From: Eubacteriales bacterium
GTDB lineage: Bacteria; Bacillota; Clostridia; Lachnospirales; Lachnospiraceae
Assembly: GCA_030526715.1 (NCBI GenBank)
Contig: JAUNCG010000003.1
Span: forward strand, 16,947 to 80,946
Length of the DNA: 64,000 nucleotides
Reading direction: 5' to 3'
In this document: positions 26,585 to 37,320 of the stretch, in pieces
Layout: every line of letters begins with the position of its first letter
Position numbering within the stretch: position 1 is the stretch's first letter
The notes under the pieces: model-generated
What the model saw: only the letters and a program-made list of their open reading frames with translations
Databases searched by the model: none
What the model was told of the DNA's origin: nothing
Position numbers and translations under genes: made by a program

Positions 26585-26613
26585 TTGCTATTTGTCAAAA
26601 TTCATGATAGTAT
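26585..26613 (+). promoter_or_regulatory. Possible promoter of the atp operon
   Basis: -35 TTGCTA (26585-26590), 17-base spacer, -10 TAGTAT (26608-26613). Both boxes match consensus at four of six positions, so this is a weak call. Confidence 0.4.
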
Positions 26614-26699
26614 TTGACTATATGGGTTCTTGAGAAAGAGAGATTTGATAGAAACATATTTTAGGAGATTTACCAATTATGCAGACAGGAGGGCGGGGC

Positions 26700-26963
26700 A
26701 TGAAGCACTGGATGAATATATCAAAGCAGCTGACCATGCTGACGCAGTTTGGTCTTTCGTTTATTACTCCTCTGCTGGTCTGCATCGGGGTCTGCTGGTG
26801 GCTGACGGATTCCTTCGGATTCGGGGAGTGGATCTATATTCCCGGATTCTTTTTTGGACTGGGGAGCTCTTTCATGGTCGCGTATAAGCTGTACCTGACC
26901 GTGACGAAGCGCGAGAAGAAGGAGAACAGAAAGAAAAAGGTCTCCTTTAACAGACATTTATAA
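26700..26963 (+). CDS. atpZ: AtpZ-type ATP synthase assembly/ion-channel protein
   Basis: Small membrane protein of 87 residues with two hydrophobic segments (about residues 14-36 and 42-65) and a basic tail (TKREKKENRKKK). Its size, topology and place as the first gene of an F-ATPase operon fit the AtpZ family, proposed to act with AtpI in Mg2+/Ca2+ movement or c-ring assembly. ATG 26700 has AGGAGGG upstream. An overlapping ORF from 26630 in another frame is not supported. Confidence 0.75.
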   Translation: MKHWMNISKQLTMLTQFGLSFITPLLVCIGVCWWLTDSFGFGEWIYIPGFFFGLGSSFMVAYKLYLTVTKREKKENRKKKVSFNRHL

Positions 26964-26979
26964 AGTGAGGACGGAAGAT

Positions 26980-27405
26980 ATGGGGAAGATGTTTGCAAAG
27001 CTGCAGCCGGCAGTGAGGACGGAGACGAAGCGGGTAGCTGTGGGGACAGGGATCGGCGTGGTACTGATGTGGATCGCCTTTGGCGTATTTCATCTGCTGG
27101 TGCCGGATCAGGTGCCCTTTGATTATCGTGTGATGCTCGGAGGACTGGGCGGCGGTTTTGTTGTGGTGCTGAACTTTTTCCTGATGGCATTGACGGTGCA
27201 GAAGGTCGTGTCCATAGAGGATGAGTCTGCGGCGAGGAACCATATGAAGGCGAGTTATACCCAGCGAATGATGATGCAGGGACTTTGGTGCATTGTGGCG
27301 ATCGTGGCTCCGTGTTTTCAGTTTGCGGCAGGACTGCTTCCGCTGTTGTTTCCGACAGCGGTGATCAAGCTGGTGGGCATCATCGGAAGAGGCAGGAAGC
27401 TGTGA
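26980..27405 (+). CDS. atpI: ATP synthase subunit I (AtpI-like)
   Basis: 141-residue membrane protein with four hydrophobic segments, matching the AtpI topology (residues about 20-42, 50-72, 91-113 and 115-135). AtpI family members assist assembly of the c-ring. The ATG at 26980 has GGACGGA upstream; an in-frame GTG at 26965 lacks a binding site. Position between atpZ and atpB is the usual place of this gene, which supports the call more than any single motif does. Confidence 0.75.
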   Translation: MGKMFAKLQPAVRTETKRVAVGTGIGVVLMWIAFGVFHLLVPDQVPFDYRVMLGGLGGGFVVVLNFFLMALTVQKVVSIEDESAARNHMKASYTQRMMMQGLWCIVAIVAPCFQFAAGLLPLLFPTAVIKLVGIIGRGRKL

Positions 27406-27412
27406 CAAAGTG

Positions 27413-27446
27413 AATTCTCCCACATGGGATAATATATAGGAGAATT
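27413..27446 (+). repeat. Hairpin before atpB
   Basis: AATTCTCC (27413-27420) pairs with GGAGAATT (27439-27446). No T-run follows. It may be an mRNA processing or stability element in the atp leader. Confidence 0.35.
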
Positions 27447-27514
27447 TGTAGCTGTGAAGGAATTGAGCAGTTACGCAAATATTAAGACACAGCCGGATAG
27501 GAGGTGGAAAAGAA

Positions 27515-28273
27515 ATGGACATAAATATCACCGGGGGACGGATATTTTACACGTTTCCCATTGATTTTCCGATTTTGGGAAAATTCCAGATTACCGAGAC
27601 GCTGGTGGTAAGCTGGCTGATCATGCTGCTGATCACAGGTTTGTGCATATGGCTGACGCACGACCTGAAGGTGGAGAAGATCTCCAGACGGCAGGCCGTG
27701 GCAGAGATGCTGGTAGAGACGGCAGACAAGTTTGTCATCGGAAACATGGGTGAGAAGTTCCGCTACATGATTCCCTTTGTGGCGGCTTTATTTACAACAA
27801 GTGTGGTATCCAATCTGATCAGTCTGATCGGACTGCGAAGCCCGACATCAGATCTTTCGACTGAGGCGGCATGGGCAGTAGTGGTCTTTATCATGATCAC
27901 AGCGCAGAAGATCAAGACGAGCGGCTTTGGCGGATATCTGAAAGGATTTACGACACCTATCGCAGTCATGACGCCGTTTAATATTCTGTCAGAGCTTGCA
28001 ACACCGGTCAGTATGGCATGTCGTCACTTTGGCAATATCCTGTCGGGTGTTGTTATCAACGGATTGATCTACGCAGCGCTCGCAGTGGCCAGCTCCGCAT
28101 TGCTGGGACTGCTTCCGGGCGTACTCGGAGACGTACTTGCACAGATCCCGATTCTGGATGTCGGTATTCCGGCGATCCTTTCCGTCTATTTTGACTGGTT
28201 CTCGGGCGTCATGCAGGCGTTTATTTTCTGTATGCTGACGACGATGTATATCGCAAATGCAGCAGAGGGTTAA
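27515..28273 (+). CDS. atpB: ATP synthase subunit a
   Basis: Membrane stator subunit that forms the ion half-channels next to the c-ring. 252 residues with several hydrophobic helices. The essential Arg is in ELATPVSMACRHFGNILSG; LTTMYIANAAEG at the C terminus is typical of clostridial AtpB. ATG follows AGGAGG by about 8 bases. Starts the structural gene order B-E-F-H-A-G-D-C. Confidence 0.95.
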   Translation: MDINITGGRIFYTFPIDFPILGKFQITETLVVSWLIMLLITGLCIWLTHDLKVEKISRRQAVAEMLVETADKFVIGNMGEKFRYMIPFVAALFTTSVVSNLISLIGLRSPTSDLSTEAAWAVVVFIMITAQKIKTSGFGGYLKGFTTPIAVMTPFNILSELATPVSMACRHFGNILSGVVINGLIYAALAVASSALLGLLPGVLGDVLAQIPILDVGIPAILSVYFDWFSGVMQAFIFCMLTTMYIANAAEG

Positions 28274-28308
28274 TGACAACAGACAGAATTTTTATAGTTG
28301 AAAATTGA

Positions 28309-28620
<312 letters not shown>

Positions 28621-28685
28621 TAAAAACAACATTATTCTGCAGAATACCGCGGTATGCGGTAAATGTGAGAACAGGAGGTTAGAGC

Positions 28686-29189
28686 ATGCAGGTACAGGAA
28701 CTCGTAGGAATTGTGCCATGGAACTTCATTGCACAGATTTGTAACCTCTTTATCCAGATGTATCTGATCAAACGTTTTTTATTCAAGCCTGTAAAGGAGA
28801 TGCTGAAAAAACGTCAGGAGATGGCGGACGCTCAGCTGCAGGATGCAGCAAAGGCAAAGGAAGATGCCATGGCCATGAAGACGGAATATGAGCAGAATAT
28901 GCAGGACGCAAAGAATAAGGCGAATGAAATCATGACCACTGCACAGAGAACAGCGACGCTTCAGAGCGAGGAGATGATCAGGGAAGCCCAGAGACAGGCG
29001 GCTGCCATCAAAGAGAAGGCTGAGATCAATATTGCGCAGGAGAGACGCAAGGCAGTCAATGAAGTCAAGAACGAGATTGGTGAAATTGCAGTGGAGATTG
29101 CCGGTAAGGTGATTGAACGTGAGGTAAGTGAAGAGGATCACGCGAAACTGATTGATGAATTTATTGCGAATGTAGGTGAGGCATCATGA
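28686..29189 (+). CDS. atpF: ATP synthase subunit b
   Basis: Peripheral stalk subunit of 167 residues. One N-terminal membrane helix (about residues 9-30) is followed by a long charged coiled-coil rich in Ala/Glu/Lys. ATG 28686 follows AACAGGAGG. Its stop overlaps the atpH start by four bases, so the two are translationally coupled. Confidence 0.94.
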   Translation: MQVQELVGIVPWNFIAQICNLFIQMYLIKRFLFKPVKEMLKKRQEMADAQLQDAAKAKEDAMAMKTEYEQNMQDAKNKANEIMTTAQRTATLQSEEMIREAQRQAAAIKEKAEINIAQERRKAVNEVKNEIGEIAVEIAGKVIEREVSEEDHAKLIDEFIANVGEAS

Positions 29190-29725
29190 CGCAGACTGCC
29201 AGACTGTATGGCGGCAGCTTATATGAACTTGCCGCCGAAGAGCAGCTTACGGACATCATTATGGAGCAGATGAAGGAGATCCGGCAGCTTTTCCGGGAAA
29301 ATCCGGACTATATGAGACTGCTGTCAGAGCCGTCCATTCCGAAGCATGAACGGACGGAGATGATCGAGACTGCCATGGGTGCCCGGGTACAGCGCTATTT
29401 AGTGAATTTTTTGAAGATATTGTGTGAACGGGGGATTCTGCGGGAATATGCAGGATGCTGTGAGGAGTTCACACGCAGATACAATGCAGACCAGAATATA
29501 GCGGAGGCCGTGGTGACTGCAGCGGTTCGCCTGAGCGAATCACAGATGCAGGCTTTGACGGAGAGACTGGAGAAGATCAGCGGAAAACGGATTTCTCTGA
29601 TCCAGAAGACAGATCCGACGGTGCTCGCAGGTCTGCGGGTAGAACTGGAAGGCAGACAGATGGACGGCACGATTTCCGGCCGCTTGTCCGGTATTTCCAG
29701 AAAATTAAATGAGTTGGTAGTGTAA
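29186..29725 (+). CDS. atpH: ATP synthase subunit delta
   Basis: Stator subunit joining subunit b to the top of the alpha/beta hexamer. 179 residues, usual length. The N-terminal helical domain starts [13 protein letters not shown], and the C-terminal domain contains the typical [36 protein letters not shown] region in separate blocks ([21 protein letters not shown]). Overlaps atpF by four bases. Confidence 0.94.
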   Translation: MTQTARLYGGSLYELAAEEQLTDIIMEQMKEIRQLFRENPDYMRLLSEPSIPKHERTEMIETAMGARVQRYLVNFLKILCERGILREYAGCCEEFTRRYNADQNIAEAVVTAAVRLSESQMQALTERLEKISGKRISLIQKTDPTVLAGLRVELEGRQMDGTISGRLSGISRKLNELVV

Positions 29726-29753
29726 CAGATCTTATGATAAGGATGGAATAGTT

Positions 29754-31283
29754 ATGCAGTTAAAACCTGAAGAAATTTCAAAGGTCATCCGAAGCCAGAT
29801 CAAATATTATGAGAACGCTATTCAGCAGGATGAGACAGGCACCGTTTTGATGGTTGGTGACGGTATCGCGAGAGCGAGCGGTCTGATCAACTGTATGGCA
29901 GGTGAATTGCTGGAATTTGAGGATGGCAGCTTCGGAATGGCACAGAATCTGGAGGAAAACAGTGTCTCCATTGTATTGTTCGGAGACGATTCCGGAATCG
30001 GTGAGGGACAGACGGTAAAACGTACCGGCAAGGTTGTATCCGTACCGGTAGGCAAGGCGATGATCGGCCGCGTAGTGAATGCGCTGGGACAGCCGATCGA
30101 TGGTGCAGGTCCGATCGCGACCGATGAGTTTCGGGCGATCGAGAGTCCGGCTCCGGGTATCTGTGAGAGAAAGGGAGTAAATCAGCCGCTGCAGACCGGT
30201 ATCAAGGCCATCGACTCCATGGTACCGATCGGAAGAGGACAGCGTGAGCTGATCATTGGCGACCGTCAGACCGGTAAGACGACTCTGGCGGCAGATACGA
30301 TCATAAATCAGAAGGGTGAAGATGTGATCTGTATCTATGTAGCGATCGGACAGAAGCGTTCCACCGTAGCGACACTGGTGGAGAATCTGACTAAGAACGG
30401 CGCAATGGATTACACCATCGTCGTGGCAGCTACGGCATCGGAGGCGAGTCCGCTGCAGTATATTGCACCGTATTCCGGGTGCGCAATGGGCGAATACTTT
30501 ATGAATCAGGGCAAGGATGTGCTCATCGTTTATGATGATCTGAGCAAGCATGCGGTAGCTTACCGTGCGCTGTCCCTGCTGATCCGTCGTCCGCCCGGAC
30601 GTGAGGCTTATCCGGGTGATGTATTCTATCTGCACTCCAGACTTTTGGAGCGTGCAGCGAAGCTGGATGACGCACATGGCGGCGGCTCACTGACGGCTCT
30701 GCCGATCATTGAGACTCAGGCCGGAGACGTATCCGCGTATATTCCGACCAACGTGATCTCTATTACGGACGGTCAGATCTTTCTGGAGACCGAGCTTTTC
30801 CACTCCGGCGTTATGCCGGCGGTAAACCCGGGTATTTCTGTATCCCGAGTGGGCGGCAACGCTCAGATCAAGGCGATGAAAAAGGTAGCGGGAACCTTGA
30901 AGCTGATCTATTCTCAGTATCGTGAGCTGCAGAGCTTCGCACAGTTCGGTTCCGATCTGGATGCCGACACAAAGGCTCGTCTGGATCAGGGCGCACGTAT
31001 CGTTGAGGTACTGAAGCAGAATCAGAACGCGCCGGTTCCGGTAGAGAAGCAGGTGGCGATCCTGTATGCGGTAACGAAGGGTGTTCTGTCTGAAGTGGCG
31101 GTAGAGGATGTCAGAAGCTATGAATCCGGACTGTTCACATGGCTTGATACGGATGTTGACGGGGCTGCAGCGATGCAGGAGATCCGCTCGACCGGTAAGC
31201 TAGAGGCAGATACCGAGGAAAAAATGAAGAAGTCTCTGGAGGCGTATACACGACAGTTTCTGGATACGCGCCCAGCGAAATAG
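29754..31283 (+). CDS. atpA: ATP synthase subunit alpha
   Basis: Non-catalytic nucleotide-binding subunit of F1. 509 residues. Walker A is GDRQTGKTT, the adjacent [13 protein letters not shown] is typical of alpha, and the [11 protein letters not shown] and [14 protein letters not shown] segments are conserved. N-terminal beta-barrel and C-terminal helical domain are full length. Lies 28 bases after atpH. Confidence 0.97.
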   Translation: MQLKPEEISKVIRSQIKYYENAIQQDETGTVLMVGDGIARASGLINCMAGELLEFEDGSFGMAQNLEENSVSIVLFGDDSGIGEGQTVKRTGKVVSVPVGKAMIGRVVNALGQPIDGAGPIATDEFRAIESPAPGICERKGVNQPLQTGIKAIDSMVPIGRGQRELIIGDRQTGKTTLAADTIINQKGEDVICIYVAIGQKRSTVATLVENLTKNGAMDYTIVVAATASEASPLQYIAPYSGCAMGEYFMNQGKDVLIVYDDLSKHAVAYRALSLLIRRPPGREAYPGDVFYLHSRLLERAAKLDDAHGGGSLTALPIIETQAGDVSAYIPTNVISITDGQIFLETELFHSGVMPAVNPGISVSRVGGNAQIKAMKKVAGTLKLIYSQYRELQSFAQFGSDLDADTKARLDQGARIVEVLKQNQNAPVPVEKQVAILYAVTKGVLSEVAVEDVRSYESGLFTWLDTDVDGAAAMQEIRSTGKLEADTEEKMKKSLEAYTRQFLDTRPAK

Positions 31284-31305
31284 AGAGTGATCGGAGGAGT
31301 TATAG

Positions 31306-32163
31306 ATGGCTGCAAACATGAAAGCGGTAAAACTGCGTATCAAGAGCGTGCAGAGCACGATGCAGATTACCAAAGCTATGGAGCTTGTAGCATCCTCCAA
31401 GCTGCGCAGGGCAAAGGAGCGGGCTGATGCCTGCCGCCCGTATTTTCAGACGCTGCACAGGACTTTGCAGGAGATTGCCAATGGAAATACTGATTTTTCC
31501 TCAGTATATGCCAAACAGTCGTCTGAGAATAAATGCTGCTATGTGATGATCGCGGGCGATCGCGGACTGGCCGGTGGATATAACGCCAACCTGTTCAAGC
31601 GTCTGGAGGCAGAGGTGCAGGGAAAGGATTTTATGGTGCTGCCTATCGGTAAGAAGGCGGTGGAGTATGCCAGACGTCGTGGTATAGAATGTCTGACGGA
31701 GGAATTCGCGGAGATTGCGGATGTATCTGTGGCTGACTGCTTTGAGATGGCGAATCTGCTGTGCAGGGCGTATCGCGAGGGTCGGTTTGGACATGTGGAT
31801 CTGTGCTATACACGTTTTCTGTCGATGCTTTCACAGCAGGCAGACGTGCTGGCGGCGCTGCCGTTGGCGGATCTTGTGGTGAAGGAAGAGGAAAAGAAGC
31901 CCATCAGAGATCTGATCCTATATGAACCGAATGCATCCGAGGTATTTGATGCGATTGTGCCGGAATATCTTGCAGGTCTGATCTATGGCGGTGTATGTGA
32001 GAGCGTGGCGAGTGAGCTGGCTGCGAGACGTACGGCCATGGAGGCGGCAACCAGCAATGCAGAGGAGATGATCGATCGTCTGAATCTGCATTATAACCGC
32101 GCACGTCAGGCAAGCATTACGCAGGAAATCACAGAGATTGTTGGAGGTGCGGAAGGCATCTGA
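31306..32163 (+). CDS. atpG: ATP synthase subunit gamma
   Basis: Central rotor shaft of F1. 285 residues. The N-terminal helix (RIKSVQSTMQITKAMELVAS) and C-terminal helix (ERRTAMEAATSNAEEM appears here as AARRTAMEAATSNAEEMI) are the conserved coiled-coil halves; DRGLAGGYN is the conserved inner loop. ATG follows GGAGG. 22 bases from atpA. Confidence 0.96.
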   Translation: MAANMKAVKLRIKSVQSTMQITKAMELVASSKLRRAKERADACRPYFQTLHRTLQEIANGNTDFSSVYAKQSSENKCCYVMIAGDRGLAGGYNANLFKRLEAEVQGKDFMVLPIGKKAVEYARRRGIECLTEEFAEIADVSVADCFEMANLLCRAYREGRFGHVDLCYTRFLSMLSQQADVLAALPLADLVVKEEEKKPIRDLILYEPNASEVFDAIVPEYLAGLIYGGVCESVASELAARRTAMEAATSNAEEMIDRLNLHYNRARQASITQEITEIVGGAEGI

Positions 32164-32222
32164 TACAGAGAAAATGCAAGCGATGCTTGATAAATAGATG
32201 AATCTAAGATGAAACAAAATAA

Positions 32223-33629
<1,407 letters not shown>

Positions 33630-33641
33630 AGGAGGCTGTCT

Positions 33642-34043
33642 ATGAGGACATTTCCGATCAGCATCGGTACACCGGACGGTCTGCTGTTTCAAGGCGACGC
33701 AGAGCGTATTGTCTGCAGAAGCATTACCGGAGATCTGGCGATCCTTGCGGGACACTGTAATTTCTGTACAGCGCTGGGTATGGGTGAGGCACATCTTGTG
33801 CTGGAGGACGGTACGAGACGTGAGGCGGCCTGCATCGGCGGAATGCTGACCATGATGGATGGCAGCTGCCGACTGCTTGCGACTACTTGGGAGTGGAAGG
33901 AAGATATTGACGCAGAGCGTGCGAGTCGCGCGAAGGAGCGTGCTTCCGCAAAGCTTGCTCAGGGTGGTCTGACCGATCAGGAGTATAAGCTTGTACAGGC
34001 GAAGCTGCAAAGAGCGTTGGTTCGTCTGAGTGTAAAGGAATAA
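33642..34043 (+). CDS. atpC: ATP synthase subunit epsilon
   Basis: Rotor subunit that can inhibit ATP hydrolysis. 133 residues with an N-terminal beta-sandwich (GTPDGLLFQGDAERIV, GDLAILAGHCNF) and a C-terminal helical hairpin from about residue 85. ATG follows AAAGGAGG. Last gene of the operon, followed by a strong terminator. Confidence 0.94.
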   Translation: MRTFPISIGTPDGLLFQGDAERIVCRSITGDLAILAGHCNFCTALGMGEAHLVLEDGTRREAACIGGMLTMMDGSCRLLATTWEWKEDIDAERASRAKERASAKLAQGGLTDQEYKLVQAKLQRALVRLSVKE

Positions 34044-34050
34044 TAAAATG

Positions 34051-34080
34051 AAAGCCGGGCAATGCAAAGCCCGGCTTTTT
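34051..34080 (+). terminator. Terminator of the atp operon
   Basis: AAAGCCGGGC (34051-34060) pairs perfectly with GCCCGGCTTT (34069-34078), with the T-run reaching 34080. Confidence 0.93.
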
Positions 34081-34138
34081 ACAAAGATAGGAGCGTTCGC
34101 GAATAGGCGGAATACTGTAAAACAGAAGGTGGAAACGA

Positions 34139-34849
34139 ATGTTCATAGCTATTTGTGATGACGATAAAATCTGGTCCGGAACCGTGGAGAAGATTCTGGA
34201 AAATTATGGAAAGATAAGAAAACTGGAGATAGAGACCAAGTGCTTTTGGTCGGGACAGGAATTGCTGGAAAAGCTTGAAACGGCACCGGACGTGCTTTTT
34301 CTGGATATACAGCTGGAGAATGAAATCGGTATCAAGCTTGCGTCAGAGGTGAATGAACGCTGGCCGCATTGTCAGATCGTGTATTTGACAGACTACCTTC
34401 ATTATGCGACGGAGGTTTATCATACAAAGCATGTGTTTTATGCATTAAAGAAGCAGTTTGCGGATCGTGTGGATGAGATCATGAATAAGGTATTGCATGA
34501 GCGGGCTCAGCATCAAAAGAAAATTCTTTTTACGATGTACGGCGCAAGAGAGCTTTTGCTGAGTCAGGAAGAAATCCTTTATTTTGAACGTATGGGACGA
34601 ATCACTATGGTCGTGACCGTACATGGAAATTTTGAGGTACACAATTCGTTACAGGAAATCGAGAAACGTATTTTGCAGATGGATTTCTGCAGATGCCATA
34701 ACAGCTACATTGTCTATTTTCCGGCAGTGCTGAGAAGGGATCGCGAAGGCTTTGTGATGAAAAACATGGAGCGGGTGCCTATCAGCAGAGGATATATGAA
34801 AAAGACAAAGGAAGCGTTTCTGCGTTGGGCTATGATGCAGGTGATATAA
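34139..34849 (+). CDS. LytTR-family response regulator (AgrA/LytR-like)
   Basis: 236-residue cytoplasmic regulator. A receiver domain (1-120) has the acidic pocket DDD at 7-9, the phospho-acceptor Asp56 in VLFLDIQLE and the conserved Lys region VFYALKKQ. A LytTR DNA-binding domain follows (about 130-232; ILYFERMGRITMVVT, FCRCHNSYIVY, VPISRGYMKKTK). It is paired with the AgrC-like membrane protein downstream, as in peptide-sensing agr-type systems, but no peptide precursor gene is visible nearby. Targets unknown. Confidence 0.9.
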   Translation: MFIAICDDDKIWSGTVEKILENYGKIRKLEIETKCFWSGQELLEKLETAPDVLFLDIQLENEIGIKLASEVNERWPHCQIVYLTDYLHYATEVYHTKHVFYALKKQFADRVDEIMNKVLHERAQHQKKILFTMYGARELLLSQEEILYFERMGRITMVVTVHGNFEVHNSLQEIEKRILQMDFCRCHNSYIVYFPAVLRRDREGFVMKNMERVPISRGYMKKTKEAFLRWAMMQVI

Positions 34850-34935
34850 TGCGGAGATTACGGGAAAGTGTCGGACGAATATAATGTATGAGGTACGGCA
34901 GCCGATAAACGAAACCCATAAAAGACATAAGAGAG

Positions 34936-36252
34936 GTGAAAATACTGGAATCAATGATAGCATTTCTTCAGGAAAACGGTCGCTTTATGCTGAATATAGC
35001 TATGGGCTTTACCTGCATGTGGATTATGCTGTGTACGATGCTGGAAAGGCGCAAGCATCTCTGGATCGCCATTGTGTTCTCATCTGTGAAATCCTTTTAT
35101 GCGCAATTTCTGACAACCGCAATTCTGGCAAATATGGGATCAGAGAGCGCCGCGGGCATGTATCTGCAGTTGGCAAACGCCATTGCATTGCCGCTGGCAG
35201 ATGCCGTGATGCTATGCTGTTTTTTTAAGGCGGAGCCCCCGAAGGTCCTGATTGCGGCCATAATCAGTGAAATGGTCGGAGGCGGTGCGATTGCATCAAT
35301 CGCTGTGATGATTGTAAATCTGATTGAGGGCAGGAGCAATCCGGTTATGGGACAGGCAGATCTACAGTGGGCAGATCTGCTGCTGATTCCGGTATGTGCG
35401 GCGGTTTTTGCCGCATTTTACCTACCGACCCGCTCACTGCTATTAAAGTACCGCAGCTTTGAGATCCGTCATAAAAAGATATTCAGCGTGTTATTTATCG
35501 TATTTTTGTGGTCAACTTCATGGTCATACTTTGTGAGCATGATAGACAAGCGTCAAATGTCTGCAGCCTATATGTTTGCTTTCATGGTGCATTTGCTGCT
35601 GATATTAAGTATCGGATATCTGCTGATACGGTATCAACGCAGAAAAATAAAGGAAGAGTCGGAATATTTACTGCATCAGCAGGAATTGATCGAGACACAT
35701 GCGATCGTATTGAAGCAGAATACATTGGATGAGTGTCAGCGGGTGCTGGAAGAACAGATGAGGGAGCTTGCTGCGCTCGAACAGGGACACCGTTTGATAC
35801 AGAGTGACCGCCTGCAGCGATATCTGTCAGAGCTGAAGCAACAGTATGAGAACCTTCGGGCCGGAGCATTTTGCAGGGACGCTCTGGTGGACGCCATCCT
35901 GTATTACCAGAGTGAGCGCATGGAAAAGCAGGGGCTCATCCTCGAATGCAGCTGTCACGGATATGATGCCGGAAAAATCGAACAGACAGATCTGGCACAG
36001 CTCCTGTTTCGCCTTCTGGAAACGGTGTGTCAGGAGAAAAACAGGCAGACGTGTATAGCGCAGGAGCCGGTACGACTGACATTGACGAGCTTAGGACAAC
36101 AGCTGCTGATTGCCTTAAGCTGGCAGCAGGAGCAAAAAAAGAAATTACATAAACCACGATGGCTGCGTTCATACCTGAAAAAATACGACGGAACCATGCG
36201 GATGGAAGAAAACGACGGAAGGACAGAACTGCAAATAGGACTGATGAAATAA
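34936..36252 (+). CDS. AgrC-like membrane sensor with degenerate kinase domain
   Basis: 438 residues if started at the GTG at 34936; an ATG at 34954 is an equally plausible start. Six or seven membrane segments fill residues 1-235, then a coiled-coil dimerisation region (about 236-310) and a remnant GHKL ATPase domain. The usual H-box (HDxxNH) is absent: the corresponding stretch reads LEQGHRLIQSDRLQRYLSEL. The N-box NLLDNA is FRLLETV, and no GxGL G-box is seen before LRSYLKKYDGTMRMEENDG. The domain end is still recognisable. So it is probably unable to autophosphorylate and may act as a sensor scaffold or phosphatase for the adjacent regulator. Confidence 0.75.
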   Translation: MKILESMIAFLQENGRFMLNIAMGFTCMWIMLCTMLERRKHLWIAIVFSSVKSFYAQFLTTAILANMGSESAAGMYLQLANAIALPLADAVMLCCFFKAEPPKVLIAAIISEMVGGGAIASIAVMIVNLIEGRSNPVMGQADLQWADLLLIPVCAAVFAAFYLPTRSLLLKYRSFEIRHKKIFSVLFIVFLWSTSWSYFVSMIDKRQMSAAYMFAFMVHLLLILSIGYLLIRYQRRKIKEESEYLLHQQELIETHAIVLKQNTLDECQRVLEEQMRELAALEQGHRLIQSDRLQRYLSELKQQYENLRAGAFCRDALVDAILYYQSERMEKQGLILECSCHGYDAGKIEQTDLAQLLFRLLETVCQEKNRQTCIAQEPVRLTLTSLGQQLLIALSWQQEQKKKLHKPRWLRSYLKKYDGTMRMEENDGRTELQIGLMK

Positions 36253-36321
36253 GAATCCATAATATAAAACATGCAAAGTATTACAAAAAATGCTATTTTT
36301 GAAAATATTATAAAGAATAAT

Positions 36322-36386
36322 AAAACACCGGGCATTCGTTTCCGACAGAGACCTATCTGTTTGCGGAAATGGATGTCCGGTGTTTT
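36322..36386. terminator. Bidirectional terminator with nested stems
   Basis: AAAACACCGG (36322-36331) pairs with CCGGTGTTTT (36377-36386), enclosing TTTCCG/CGGAAA and ACAGA/TCTGT stems. It lies between the convergent sensor and queT genes and has A/T runs on both sides, so it can terminate both. Confidence 0.85.
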
Positions 36387-36424
36387 GTGTTAATAGAGTG
36401 CTTATAAAATACAGTAGTTATCGT

Positions 36425-36925
36425 TCACGCATTTGTGTATGATGTATTTTTAAAAAGTACATTCTGATAGCGTTCCAGAGCCAGCAGCACGACCATTCCG
36501 AGAATACCGCTGGAGATGATCTCGCCGATACCAACAGTCAGCATCATGAACGGGATCGGAAGATTCACGCCGTATCCGTAGAAAAGTACAAACGGAACAA
36601 CGAGCACATTTGCTGCGATCGGCGGAAGCGGAACCAGCCACTTGTTAAAACGAAGCTGTCTGGAAATCATAGCCGCAACCAGAGTTGCCAGACTCCCGCA
36701 GATGATATCGATCGGAATCGCACCACCGAAGAAGTTGCCAAGCAGACATCCCACAAATAATCCCGGGATCGCTGCCGGTGTGAAGAACGGCAGAATAGTC
36801 AGAGCTTCCGCAAAACGGATCTGCACTTCTCCGAAGGATAACGGTGCAAATACCACTGTCAACACCACATAGATTGCAGCGATGGCTGCAGCCTGAACAG
36901 TAAACAACACTTTCTTATCTTTCAT
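36425..36925 (-). CDS. queT: QueT-family queuosine-precursor transporter
   Basis: Membrane substrate-binding (S) component predicted to import a queuosine precursor, probably preQ1 or preQ0, with the shared ECF module encoded elsewhere. 166 residues with about five hydrophobic segments. VQAAAIAAIYVVLTVVFAPL, FGEVQIRFAEAL and PGLFVGCLLGNFFGG are QueT hallmarks. ATG at 36925 is preceded by AAGGAG, which lies in the tail of a preQ1-I-like riboswitch; that context strongly supports the assignment. Monocistronic. Confidence 0.92.
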   Translation of the reverse strand: MKDKKVLFTVQAAAIAAIYVVLTVVFAPLSFGEVQIRFAEALTILPFFTPAAIPGLFVGCLLGNFFGGAIPIDIICGSLATLVAAMISRQLRFNKWLVPLPPIAANVLVVPFVLFYGYGVNLPIPFMMLTVGIGEIISSGILGMVVLLALERYQNVLFKNTSYTNA

Positions 36926-36935
36926 ATTCAGTTAC

Positions 36936-36979
36936 TCCTTTAGTTTTGTTTTACGTGAGGAAGGTCTCGAACTCACGTG
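36936..36979 (-). promoter_or_regulatory. preQ1-I-like riboswitch controlling queT
   Basis: On the minus strand, P1 is ACGUGAG (36978-36972) with CUCACGU (36959-36953), enclosing the loop UUCGAGACCUUC that resembles preQ1-I UUCUAG..ACACC loops. An A-rich tail (AAAACAAAACUAAAGG) follows and would pair back into the loop as the H-type pseudoknot. The tail includes the queT ribosome-binding site, so ligand binding should block translation. Size, tail and downstream gene all fit the class; the call is from memory of the consensus. Confidence 0.8.
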
Positions 36980-37024
36980 TAGATTTGCTCAAAATGCCAT
37001 ATTTATCATCCTTGAGCGATTTGC

Positions 37025-37053
37025 AGTATAGCACATGGAGATGGGAAAATCAA
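37025..37053 (-). promoter_or_regulatory. Promoter of queT
   Basis: On the minus strand, -35 TTGATT (37048-37053), 17-base spacer, -10 TATACT (37025-37030). A GCTCAA/TTGAGC hairpin (36988-37018) lies in the leader before the riboswitch. Confidence 0.65.
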
Positions 37054-37063
37054 GGCTTGTCAA

Positions 37064-37320
37064 AGATTCGAAAAATCAATTGAAGAAGAATGATATTGGT
37101 CAAGGAAGCGAAAACGATCTACAAAATGTTCACGCAAATCCTTATGGAGGAAAAAGGCGGAGATTACAGTCAATCGTAAAAACACAGTGACGGTGTTTTG
37201 TATGAATAAATTTAAGGTGGAACTAATATAAGTCAGCATGTTATAATTAAAGCAAATGTAGAAAAAATGGTATGTATATGCAACAACGGGAAGACGTTTT
37301 AGAATTTGGAGGACATTGCA
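37064..37320. other. Intergenic stretch between queT promoter and GNAT gene
   Basis: Holds a 29-codon ATG ORF on the plus strand (37090-37179) of unknown status, a small AAAACAC/GTGTTTT hairpin (37179-37199), and a consensus -10 TATAAT at 37242-37247 that probably serves the GNAT gene with no good -35. I see nothing else. Confidence 0.3.

Noticed and set aside
26630..26887. 85-codon ORF overlapping atpZ
   Set aside because: It is in a different frame from the hydrophobic AtpZ reading, lacks a ribosome-binding site and has no family pattern.
29778..30677. 299-codon antisense ORF opposite atpA
   Set aside because: Same reason: the sense strand encodes intact ATP synthase alpha, and the antisense protein has no recognisable features.
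36953..36980. tRNA-like T-arm (GGTCTCGAACTCAC) upstream of queT
   Set aside because: No acceptor, D or anticodon stems can be formed around it; the stretch is better explained as a preQ1-I-like riboswitch on the other strand.
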